Positions 42,483 to 53,239 of a stretch of DNA of 64,000 nt are shown here, in pieces. The position numbers and the translations under genes were made by a program. Origin of the DNA: Girardinichthys multiradiatus (taxonomy: Eukaryota > Chordata > Actinopteri > Cyprinodontiformes > Goodeidae). The DNA lies in the NCBI RefSeq assembly GCF_021462225.1, contig NC_061812.1:48899363-48963362 (forward strand), written 5' to 3'. Under the pieces are notes generated by a model, which worked only from the letters and a program-made list of their open reading frames with translations, was not told the origin of the DNA and ran no database searches. Positions within the stretch are counted from its first letter, which is position 1, and each line of letters starts with the position of its first letter.

Positions 42483-43950
42483 ATGTGATGTTCCTAAATC
42501 CTTTTCCTGACGGGAGTGGGACAAACAGTGCCTTGCCCGGGTGGGTGTTGTCCGTAGCAATGTGCCTGACCTTTTCCTGGACTGGTGCAGCTTTAATCGA
42601 GTCCAGATCTGGTAGACGATATCCCACAATCCCCTCTGCTGTCCTCACTATGCTGTCCTGTGCTAAGTCCTTTCTCTCCTGGGACGTGCAGCTCCCATAT
42701 CACGCTGTCACACTGAGGCACAGGACCCTTTCAATTGTGGCCCTGTAAATGTTTGTGAGAAGCTGAGTAGAGAGTCCAGTCCGTTTCAGCTTTTTGAGAA
42801 AAAGCCGTTGTTGGGCCTTCCTCAACAGGTGGGAGGTGTTCTCAGTCCAGGAGAGGTCAGAGAAAATGTGAATGCCCAGTAGCTTTATGCTGTCCACACG
42901 CTCAACGACCTCCCAGCCGTGTGCAGAGAGGAGCGAGTTCAGTGTCCCTGGACCTCCTATAATCCACTATCATGTCCTTGGTCTTGCTGTTGTTCAGGAT
43001 GAGGTTTTTCCTGGAGCACCACTGAGTCAGACTGTGGACTTCCTGTCTGTAGTGGCTCTTGACATTGTTAGATATGAGACCCGCCATAGTAGTGTCGTCC
43101 GCAGACTTCACAACCATGTTTGTTTTGTGAATAGCAAAGCAGTTGTGTGTGAATAGGGTAAAGAGGGCAGGGCTGAGAATGCTACCCTGCAGTATGCCGG
43201 TGTTGAGGGTTAGTGGGGTGTGATGGAAATTCTTGCAGTAAGCATTCCACAGTGTATGACCTTTGGTTTACCTCCCTCCAGTGAACATCTGTGTTCACTG
43301 GAGTGGAGAGGAGGAAGCTGTAAAAGCCATTATCAGAAGTTTAATGGTTAAGGGCATTTGTTAGGGTGATGCCTCAGGGAGAGTAGATGGTTGTTCCTAG
43401 GTAACCTAGTCACCTCTGAACCCGAGAAGGGTCTGGGGTCGTAAAACACACACTCTTTGAAGTTGAGATAACACTGTCATGTTCTGGTATAAATACTGTG
43501 TGTAAATGTTGATCGGGGCTCTGTTTCACTGACTAACCTCAGTGTCAGGGTCTTCAAACACTGAATGCCTTTGAATAAAACTTATAAGACAAAGTCCGGA
43601 TTTTCTCTTGTTATGAGTCAACTTCTACCCACTTTGATAAGAAAATTCCACAACAGGGGCATGTGAATTTCCCTATTCTCATCACCCAGGGCCTGTTGGT
43701 GAGGAAGTCGCTGATTCAGGACCAAAGTGGTGCAGATAAATCAAGGTTGTGGAGCTTCATGGCCAGCGTGTCAGGAAGGATGGTGTTGAAGGCTAAGCTG
43801 AAGTCCACAAATGGCATAGGTGTTGGGATGCTGCAGATGAGGCAGGGCCATGTGAAGTGCTAACGAAACAGCATCCTCTGTGGAGCGATTCTGTAGGCGA
43901 ACTTCAGGCTGTCCTGGCCAGTGGAACCTGGACGGACAGATATATATGTA
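42483..43950 (-). pseudogene. Rex1-like LINE, minus strand, split by a solo LTR
   Basis: From 43950 down: a weak palm region, then (after the LTR) VVKSADDTTMAGLISNNVKS, where the aromatic before the Asp pair is replaced by Ser. RKNLILNNSKTKDMIVDYRR, IKLLGIHIFSDLSWTENTSH and LRKAQQRLFLKKLKRTGLST follow, then a C-terminal part with VGYRLPDLDSIKAA. The solo LTR occupies 43219-43655. It is damaged and truncated at both ends. Confidence 0.8.
43219..43655 (+). mobile_element. 437-bp solo LTR
   Basis: TGTGATGGAAATTC at the start and GAAAATTCCACAACA at the end give TG...CA ends with short inverted tips. GGGG flanks both sides (43215-43218 and 43656-43659) as a 4-bp target duplication, and Rex1 sequence continues on either side. 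A TATA-like TATAAATACT (43490) and AATAAA (43574) are placed as in a U3-R-U5 layout. A 12-bp-arm hairpin lies at 43276-43303. No internal retroviral sequence remains. The 4-bp duplication suggests an ERV1-type origin. Confidence 0.85.
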
Positions 43951-44149
43951 TACATGTCTATGTTTATACCACTATTGTCATTTACTATAAGGTCACTTCC
44001 TGATAGCAGCTGCCATATTATTTGACCGCCTACATTTCTGTCCTGCTAAATAAAACAAAACCACCACAACAAAACAGACAATAATAAAAAAAATAAACAA
44101 TAGGAATTTATTTTAGTGTGTATGAGAGTATTTCAGTAGTGTATGTAAG

Positions 44150-44850
44150 TGCTATGAATCAGAAAAAGGCAGACCCAAGATTCAGCCAGACACAGTACTG
44201 AAAGTTTAAAAGGTTTATTCAGCCACAGGAAAACGTCACACAGGTAACACTCCTCACAGCTTCCAGGAATCACTGAGGCAGAAAGAGGGATTAGTGACTT
44301 GTAGTCTCTCCAGATTTTGCAGGGATCAGAAAAGTAACTAACCTGCTCTTGTCTTGAGTGGAACTTGAAACCCAGAGGGGAAACCTCAGTGGGCGGCAGG
44401 CGGTGATCTCCACAGCACAGGTAAGAAGTGACTCCAGGCTGAATAATCCGAGGGCTAGGCTGGCTCAATAATCCAAGGACAAAAACAGGGTCAACGATCG
44501 GAACAAGAGGCGTCAGGCAAGGGGCAGGCAGAGGCATAAACCAGATGCAGGAAACAAGGTCGACAACCAAAATCCAAATAGTCTGACAGGGAGCAGGCAG
44601 AGGCATAAATACAAAAGGCAAGGCAAGGTCAAGAACAATGATCAGACAGGAAGGAACGCTGGATATCTACTCACACGATGGCTTTCAAAAATCTGGCGCC
44701 GTCTGCTTGTCAGAGTCAGTATATATCAGGGAAGACACAGGTGCTTGGCATTCCACAGATTGCACTACACTGCAGCAGCCACCAGGTGCATCTAATCTGC
44801 TGATTGCAGCCAGGGAGACAGGGTACAGCAGACGTGCCAGAATCATAACA
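44150..44850 (-). mobile_element. 701-bp solo LTR, copy A
   Basis: Read on the minus strand it starts TGTTATGATTCTGGCACG and ends GATTCATAGCA (TG...CA). TATATATACTGACTC and GAATAAACC lie at promoter-like and poly(A)-like positions. It is the same length as copy B at 53463-54163, with about 98% identity by eye. I see no clear target duplication. The 162-codon frame inside (44133-44621) is shared by both copies but has no domain. Probably Gypsy-type, by analogy with copy B's 5-bp duplication. Confidence 0.85.
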
Positions 44851-45835
44851 TTTATTTAATTTTAAAAGTACCTGCTAGTTCCAAAAGCAAAACCTACTTT
44901 AATAAATAGACATTGCGTGGCATGTGGGTTATCTCGTAAATGTTGTAAGCTGTATTTTAAGATTTCAGGAACATTTGTTTTAAAAACCTGGCAAGACAGT
45001 ATTTTTATTTTCTCCGATACCTCCTCTTAGGGTAAAATTTGGCATAATATCTTTTTCTTTGAGGCCAAGGTACGGTGTAAAAAAAAAAAATCAACAGCGC
45101 CTCCTTGAGTCACGGTGTACGGTGGTCACAGAATATGGTGTAAAACAGATACATGCCAACATACATCCCTTCCCCTACATACCAAGAAAATAACTACCTA
45201 TACATACATACAATCTTAGAAACTACCAAAAAGCATTTAATATTTTTATTATGTGATTGTGCTTACCAAGTCCATGGTTCCTAAGTCTTAGTACTTCAGA
45301 GGAAGAAGGTAGAACATTAATATTAAGGCCAGAGAATTAGAAAGTATTTGTCTACCATACTGGGCTTGGCTGCCTCCCAACTGAACCTGGAACCAACACA
45401 ACAGGATCACACAATTCATTAACTTGCTGCAAGCTACTATACTATCATATTCGTCTATGTAACCTAAATATTTTAGTGTTAGCTATAGAAATGGTCAAAT
45501 CGACTAGTTAATCCCCCAAAATGTAAAAAAGTCTAGCTGGAAAGCTACTTAACATGGACCGTGATAGCAGACAGCAGCAGCCACATGCCTTGACTTCACT
45601 GACTTGACGTTACAATCGTCTTCTTGTTGCAGACAATAAATTGTCCGTGTTTCTAAATTCATGTCGAGCACGAGCTGTAGCTCTATAAATTGTGTTAAAA
45701 ACACAATAACTGGAGTTCAGTTGGCCAGACACAGCAGGACACTGACCAGCAAATGCAAGGCTAAAATGCCTAATAAACTTGGCGCCAAAATGGCACTTAA
45801 ATCTGGGATGTTTTAACTAGACAGAATAATTATTC
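44851..45835. other. no gene recognised
   Basis: AT-rich sequence with no clear open frame. It may include the upstream region of the FAM120A-like pseudogene. Confidence 0.45.
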
Positions 45836-45837
45836 AA

Positions 45838-46129
45838 GATATCAGTAATTAAGATATCTGAAATATAAAGGCCTTGTACATAAAAAAAACTTCAAGATAT
45901 CGCTCATTTATTTATTGGAGATATCTTAAAAGTATTTTGACTAGTCAAAAATACAGTTCTAGATATCTCTAACGTAGTTTTACCTAATCATTATTTGCTT
46001 TCAAGATATCTGTTATTGAATTTGCACTAGTCGAATCTTAGTTTCAGATATCTAAAAATACAATTTAAAATATAATAAGAGATACATTAATTTACTAATA
46101 TGCCTAGTCATAAATCAATTTCAGATATC
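45838..46129. repeat. AT-rich minisatellite-like block with eight GATATC palindromes
   Basis: GATATC occurs at 45838, 45853, 45896, 45920, 45962, 46005, 46047 and 46124. Chance would give far less than one in this length. CTAGTC-type words (45940, 46027, 46104) are spaced between them. The spacing of about 40 bp suggests degenerate tandem units of one repeat. Confidence 0.75.
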
Positions 46130-46284
46130 TGAAAGGTGGGGAAGCCGATTTTATGTTAAAACGGCCTGCCATAGGATCTTTCCTCCCAGCTTTCTACCAG
46201 TTCCTGGAGCATCTGCTTCACACCGCTCTCCTGTCACGGAGTTCCCTCCGGTTCATCCCTGTACGTTTTCCTCTCTGCTCCATC

Positions 46285-46589
46285 GTGGGAGTTCAGGGAT
46301 TTATGGAGTACACTGAGAACCACTGTCCCAGCGCTGTGTTACCGGTGGACCTGCAGAAGCTGGCCCGGGGAACTATGGTCGGAGGCGGCCGCAAGAAAGC
46401 CCCTCAGAGCCCGCTGAGGCTTTTGGTGGACGTCGAGCACTGCCTGCACCGGCTCTACGGAGACTTGTACACAGACTGGGTCAGCGGGGGCCAGTGGACC
46501 CACATGCTGGACTACCCAAAGTCTGGTTCCTGCCTCCGGTCTGCATGGTCCACTGCATCCTGTGGACCCTGCTGAGATTCCGCGGTGGG
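46285..46589 (+). pseudogene. FAM120A-like exon 1
   Basis: Peptide VGVQGFMEYTENHCPSAVLP, then VDLQKLARGTMVGGGRKKAP and LRLLVDVEHCLHRLYGDLYT, then DWVSGGQWTHML matches the FAM120A N-terminus, but the Met codon is GTG at 46285. After about 46514 the frame changes and reads KVWFLPPVCMVHCI, so some 50 residues of the family sequence are missing at that point. A GTGAGT donor follows at 46590. An in-frame ATG at 46153 precedes it. Confidence 0.88.
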
Positions 46590-47763
46590 GTGAGTGACAG
46601 CTCGGCCCAGCTGGGTAGATGGTACCCGGTTCTGGGCTTAGCCTGCTAGCTGCCCTCCTCACTGGGCCTCAGATGGATCAAATAGTTCCCCCATCGCACT
46701 CTGTGAGATCCACTGACAGGTCCGGTCAGGTTGGTCCAATCTCTCCAGAGCAGAGAGCCAGGAAAGAAACCGGGAATAGTAGAATAATAGAAAGGAAAAC
46801 ACTTAAGTGGATGAAAGCAAAGACTTTACATCAAATATCTACAGAGCTGTCAGCTGGAGATCTGGTGTCCCCACTGGAAGCTGTCTGCTTCAACAGAGAG
46901 CAGGAAGCTAGCTGATCTATGCTAAAAACATCTGGAGAAGTTACCACAGAGTTATTCCCATGCTTTGGTTGGGCTTCTGTTGTTGAACATGCAGTGAGGT
47001 AAGAGTGTTTTACTGCTAATGATGGAAAAAATCTGGTTCAGTCAGAGACCAAACCTCCTGAAGCTACTGTCTACTGGACACACCTGTATTTAAAGGCCAT
47101 GAGTTTACTGTAAGGAGGATCTCCAGCATATCTCAAAGGTCAGTCAGTCAGTCAGTCAGTCATTTTCTATCGCTTATTCCATAGTGGGTCGCGGGGAAGC
47201 TGGTGCCTATCTCCAGCAGTCAATGGGCGAGAGGCGGGGTACATCCTGGACAGTATCTCAAAGATATTGAGGCTAATTAGATTTAAAACAGAAATACAAT
47301 TTACCACAAATTTTACCAACAACACAGAATAAACATGGACTAAATCTAGAAGTAGTTTGCAGCTGCTTGTTGAGCAGAAGTTTATGTTCCTCTGTTCTTC
47401 ATAGTCTAAACAAGCAGATATCAGCAGGTTAATTAGTGACAGGCACCAACTCTGCTACACCTATGTTCCCATTCACCATCAGGATGAAGGATCTGTGGTG
47501 CTATTCTGCTGCAGTCTGGTCTCCTCCATCCCACAGTGTGATGGGTCACCAAAACCAAATCTTGTTGGGCTCTCACAGTGTTGTGTGTAAGCCAGACTTT
47601 ATCCTTCCAACCTTTGGTCCCTCTAACAGAACCACATCAAGAGCTGGGGCCATCATTCACCATTAGCTGACAGAACCATATAACCAGGCTCTGGTATGGA
47701 ATGGATTTGTAAGTGTTGATTACAACAGAAAAGTAAAGTGAGGTTCTGGAGTTGTTCATGTTG
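46590..47763. other. pseudogene intron with short repeat
   Basis: No gene is seen. A (CAGT)n tract and the reversed interspersed repeat lie at 47139-47265. The region ends at the ERV target duplication GTTAG (47764-47768). Confidence 0.5.
47139..47265 (-). repeat. interspersed repeat tail with (CAGT)n
   Basis: CAGT units are followed by TTTTCTATCGCTTATTCCAT, GGTCGCGGGGAAGCTGG and GCGGGGTACATCCTGGACAG. This is a truncated copy of the unit at 62946-63260. Confidence 0.7.
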
Positions 47764-47768
47764 GTTAG

Positions 47769-48284
47769 TGTTGGAATAATTGTATATAATGTTTATCTTT
47801 TATCTTATATTTTTTCCTTTTCTTTAACTTGACTATTTGATTTTATAACCTTTCATGATGTTTGTGTGAGTAAAAGATGTGATGAGTTTGTCTGCAGGCA
47901 AAGATCAAAAGTGGAGCTGAGAAGGAAGCAGTCACAGATGAGGAGGTCATAAAGAGGGTGGCTGATTGTGCTGAACAGACAACACACTGATCTTAGGATG
48001 GGGGGAGACTGTGGAAGTGTGTTGTTACAAGATAATGGTGTTTATGACCTGTTTACGATGCAGCTGTTTTTCCCATCCTTAGAGAGCAACGTTCTTTGTA
48101 ACTAGGGACCCCTGAAAGATAATAAAAAGAGAGGAACGGACAGATGGTTTTCAGAGCGGTACATAGATTTGTAACTGAAAGCACATCTCTGTCCGTTCTC
48201 CTCGCTGCAAGTGAAATAACTAATTCTTTGTCTTTCTCTTCTTTTTGTGATGTTATAAGTATTTTAGGTTGTTTAAACCTGACA
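47769..48284 (+). repeat. ERV 5' LTR
   Basis: 516 bp, TG...CA ends. A poly(A)-like AATAAAAAG lies at 48120 and T-rich sequence follows. It pairs with 55991-56506. Confidence 0.94.
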
Positions 48285-48407
48285 TTAATTTGGTCCTTCG
48301 AGAGCTGGATTCCAATTACGCCTGAGGATTCCAGCAGGTTGGTGGACTCCAGTAAAGACCGTGCGCATGGCAGTCTTCATCAGGGAGACTCACAGACCCT
48401 GGATAAT

Positions 48408-49857
48408 ATGTGGATAACCACATATAATTATGATGGTCGATTAAACTCTCAAAAATTTGTCAATCTACAGGATGCAATAATTAAAAGAACAAAACGTGAC
48501 CCAAGAAAAATGGAAAAAGAAGGTTATGAGGATGTAGATTATTGGTTAAAAGTAGCTAAAAGGAGAGAGGAAGGAGTAAAGAAGCGTAAGGAGAGAAATA
48601 AAAGGAAGAAGAAAATTGTAGGAAACAATGTTTCATAGAGCAGAAGATATTGAGACTGGGTGTGTTGGGGCTCGACGGAGACAACCAGGAAATGCAGCTA
48701 TACAACCACAAGGAGCGCAAGAGCAGGAAGCACAGATAGATGAGCAACCACAGGCACATGCAACAGCTGTAACCTCATCTATTTATCCAGGTTTGCCCCT
48801 ACAAGATCCACCACCTGAATACCCCACTCCACCGCAGACTAGATCAAATAAGATCTTATTTGATCTAGTCTGCGGTGGAGTGGGGATGGTCTAGACAGTA
48901 TGGGAGAACTTTTTCTGCAACTTTAACTCACTCCCCAAGAGTAGTCCCCACAGCTCCTAAATTATCTCATGACGAAAACCCTAGTCTAGCAGAAACATAT
49001 CCCATGATACAGGTGGCCAATCCAAACGTTGGAGATAATCAACCTCCTGCCATTTTGGTATATAGAACATGGACAATGGAGGATGTTAAAAAGGCTGTGG
49101 AGGGAGTAACCTCTCCTAGAGAGGATCCCATTCAGTGTGGAGAAGATTTGGAGAGTCTTAGGAGATCTTATCATTTGAATGGTGAGGAAGTTCAACAAGT
49201 ATGGATGACAGTCACAGGAACTGACTGACATCACATTAGGGGAAATTGGAACCCTATACACAATAACGCAGTACTTGCATATAATGACCAGGAACTAACA
49301 GACAGAGTGAAGGGATTAATCGATGGGCTTACAGTTAGATACAGACGCAGAGCTGACTACGCAGAAATAGCCAGAGTGAAACAAAAAGAGGAAGAACCTT
49401 TTGAAGAATATAGGATTAGACTGATAAAAGTGTTTAAAATACATAGTGGTCTACAAGAAGATGAAAACGAGCAAGGAGCTTATTGACAGCAGTTAAAAAA
49501 TGCACTACATGCTGGTTCCAGGTATGCAATTAATACCTGGGTAAGGAGACATTTTATAGGGTTCCCCACAGCAAATCTAGAAGACTATGTTAATCATGCC
49601 CTCCATGCAGAAAAAGTAATGAAGGATAAAAAACAAAAAAGATAGCCAACACCTTTTTTCAGCAAGAAGAAGAAGAACAGATTTATTATTAGAACAACAG
49701 AGGAAGAGGAGGATTTAGAGGCAGAGGACAAAATCGCAGGGGTCAGAGAGTAGGCAGAGGAAATTACAGAGAATACACCTCAGGGTGCTGGTGTTGTGGG
49801 AAAGAAGGACATCTGATCAGAGACTGTCCTGAAAGGAGAAATAATAATTCAGCATGA
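48408..49857 (+). pseudogene. ERV gag, broken
   Basis: Encodes the retroviral structural polyprotein remnant. The likely start ATG is at 48408, with a basic N-terminal part and a stop at 48637-48639. A late-domain-like PPPEY follows at about 48810. At 48822-48885 a perfect 64-bp palindrome interrupts the reading. Capsid-like sequence continues from about 48900 to 49640 in shifting frames. Nucleocapsid has one zinc knuckle, CWCCGKEGHLIRDC, at about 49791-49832. Several stops and shifts prevent a complete product. Confidence 0.85.
48822..48885. repeat. perfect 64-bp palindrome in gag
   Basis: The 32-bp arm starting CCCCACTCCACCGCAG and its exact reverse complement meet with no spacer at AGA|TCT (48853/48854). 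It breaks the gag reading. It looks like a fold-back duplication, or an assembly artefact. Confidence 0.95.
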
Positions 49858-52800
49858 CTAGGACAGAAAACAAGTGAAATTGTTCCTAGTACCTCAGACG
49901 CCGATAAAAACAAAAAAACAAAAACACAGGGGCAGGATGTCCTCCTAAATTTCCAGGACCTTCTCTGCCTAGATAGCATTAAACCTGAAGTTACCTTACA
50001 GTTGAATGGAAAATCAATTACTTTTCTTTGTGATACCAGAGCATGCAGGACCACCTGTAGAGAAACAATCCCAAATTCCAGACTTAGTGATCAGCAAATA
50101 ACAGTAAGGTGGGAAATTGACACAAGTCTGTGATTCTGAACCAGTTTGGATAAGAGATCCCAATGGACAGTCATGTCAGCTATCAATTCTAATGTTCCCC
50201 GAGTGTCCGGTGAATCTATTGGGACGAGATGGATTACTACATCTGGGGTTAGCATTAATTCCGACCTCAGAAGGACATATTGTAGTAAAGAGAAAAGCAG
50301 AACTCAGCCAAGGAGATTATTTTGTGTTAAAAGGAGTGGGACCACCTTATTACCACTATTCACTGAATGTTCCAAATAAGCCACCCCTAGACATAGGGAC
50401 AGCTTTACTAACGGAAGGAAGAAATGTCATTACTACAAGATCAAATGACACCAGATGATCTACATATTACCATGTGGCATAAAAATACTCCTGGACCAGA
50501 TAAAACTTATAAAGAAGCATTAACTAAAGTAACTTCTACGAAAGTCATGGTAACTTATGTTTATGCAGATGGGAAGAGTACGTCAGTTGCTGAAGTAGTG
50601 TTAGCGGAAGACACTAAGAAGCTCTATAAAATGTGGACACTTCCACACATATCTTTATTCAAGGATAAAGAACTCAAGTGGCAGGACATGGGAAGAATAG
50701 TGCAGATGGGAAAAGATGCCACAGACTGGTTTGCAACAACAATGAATACAGAAACTAGTGCATCCACAGGATTAACTAGGAAGCTATTATTCTGGACAGT
50801 GACAGTGCAGGAAGGGATACATTTGCATACAAAGCAACAATGAGAAATATTCCTTACTGAACAAGAGGAACAGTTCTTGAATGAAGTCCCTGATAAATTA
50901 TGGTCAACAGACCCTACTGATGTGGGTTTAGTAAAAGGAGCAGTACCTGTTCAAATTAGAGCAAAAACAGAATACAGGCCCAATGTAAAACAATACCCTT
51001 TGAAATATAATGCACGTGAAGGAATAAAACCAGTAATAAAGGATTTAATAACTGCAGGGGTGATAATAAAATGCGAGGACTCACCATGTAACACCCCCAT
51101 TTTTCCAGTTAAAAAACATTATTATTATTCCCTAAGACCAGATGCTAGAATATTTACTGTAGTTGATATAAGCAATGCATTTTTCTCTGTACCTATAGAT
51201 AAAAATAGTCAGTTCTGGTTTGCATTCACCTTTGAGGGACAAAGATATACTTATACCAGACTACCTCAAGGCTACTGTGAAAGTCCAACTATATACTCTC
51301 AGGTGATGAGCGCAAGCATGGCCAAGTTTGACCCTCCAGGAGGTAGTCAGATTTTACTATATGTTGATGATGTGCTATTAGCCTCTCCTGATGAGGAGAC
51401 CTGTAAAAATGACACAATAGCATTATTAAAACATTTAGCAGAAGAGGGACACAAAGTCAGTAAAAGAAACTACAGTTGTGCAAAAATGAGGTTAAATACC
51501 TAGGCCACAATCTTAGCGCAATATTACAAGTTCCAAAACCAGTAACAAAAAAGCAAATGATGTCCTTCCTTGGACTAATTATTGTAGAAACTGGGTGCCA
51601 AATTATGCTGAAATAGTAGCTCCATTAAACAAACTAATGTATGAGGAAGAGCTGAAAATGACATCTGAACTAAGATGGAGTGTAGAAGCTGAAGAAACAT
51701 TTACCAACATAAAACAAGTTCTAGTTTCCAGTACTACTTTATCATTACCAGACTATAGTAAACCATTTGTTCAGATGGTAGATTGCAAGGGACATTTTAT
51801 GACTTCAGGTCTGGTTCAACAACATGGAGATAAAATGAAACCAATAGCCCATTTCTCTTCAAAACTAGACAGTGTTGCGTGTGCGCAACCATATTGTGTG
51901 AGAACTGTAATTGCTGCCTCCATGGCAGTTGAAGTCAGTGCTATAATAGTGTTGTTTCACCTTTTAACTTTAAGAGTTCCCCATGCAGTTTCAGCATTAA
52001 TACTGCAAACAAATATGACCTTTCTATCACCTGCCAGACATTTGTCCTGCATGTCAACCTTACTGTGACAACCACACTTAACTATAGAAAGGTGCACCAC
52101 TTTAAACTCAGCAACATTGTTACCCACACCTGAAGATGGAATTCAACATGATTGTCAAGAATTAGCAGAAAAAGAAGCAAAAACTGGAAGTGATTTGCAG
52201 GATCACGAAATAGTTTATGTGAATGGTTTCTCCAGAAAAGATGAGAGAGGGAAGACACAAACAGGATATGCATTGGTGACAAAATATATAGTGTTAAAAG
52301 AAATGCAACAACAAGGCCCACCACAGGAGATAGAAATGTGGAAAAAACATGGAGCTGCATTAAAAGATGAAAACTATATTTGACCACATAATAAACCTGT
52401 CCTACCAAAGAACCTATATAAATGAGCAGCAATATTGAGCCATCGTGTTTCACAATGTCTCAACAGGGAGGAATGGTAGGACAGATATATTAATATTATA
52501 TAACATATGGATTTAATTCTTAATTCTTATTAAAAACAATTTTGTAAAAAATGTTTAACATGTGCAAAACATAATCCACAAGGGAATTTAAGACCACGAA
52601 GGGAACAATTTCCAAAACCAAGATACCCCTTACAAACAATTCATATGGATTTTATTGAGTTAAATCACAGTGAAGGGAAAAAGTTTTAGTCATTATAGAT
52701 GCATTTTCTAAATGGATAGAACTATTTCCAACTAAACATTACAAGCACCTCAGGGCTAATACCCTATGAAACGTTATTTGGAAGACCATACAGATTACCA

Positions 52801-53165
52801 CAGTTTTAAAGATAAGTGGGAGTTAGATGAAGAAGCTAACCTAGCTGATTATATGAGGAGTATGTTAGAAAAGCAACAGAAACAAAATCAAACTAATGAG
52901 GAATGTTTTATTTCCCAGCAGGAAAACCAACTAGTGGAACCAGGAGACTGGGTGTTAATAAGGAGTGTAAAAAAGAAACATTGGTATTTCACCTAAGTGG
53001 GAGGACCCATATTAGGTATTATTAATCACTGCCACAGTAGTAAAAATACCTGAGAGATCAACCTGGATTCACCTTACACATTGTAAAAAGGTCATTTCGG
53101 TTGAAAGCTCCGCCAGGGGAAGTGATTTACAGACTGATAATAGGGTGGACCCAGACATTTAGAGG
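49858..53165 (+). pseudogene. ERV pol (protease, RT, RNase H, integrase), broken
   Basis: The protease active site reads DTRA instead of DTGA (near 50034), and its end shows LLGRDGL (50217). RT is open from 50877 to 51503, with LPQGYCESP and the YVDD box at 51360. The RT connection and RNase H follow in other frames, and the RNase H DGS-type site reads VNGF (52217). The integrase keeps the zinc-finger cysteines, HMDF (52645) and VIIDAFSKWIELFP. It then skips from near 52740 to the YETLFGRPYR region, so the catalytic Glu segment is deleted. Its C-terminal domain runs to about 53165. Confidence 0.87.
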
Positions 53166-53239
53166 CTGGAGAAACCCGAAAGTCAGTGAAGAAAATTAAG
53201 ACACTGGAACCACTTAGGGGAGTCAAACTTTCAGCCAAA

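Noticed and set aside
45838..46129. CRISPR-like repeat array
   Set aside because: Eukaryotic AT-rich DNA, 6-bp palindromic cores with irregular spacing, no conserved repeat of 25-35 bp and no cas genes.
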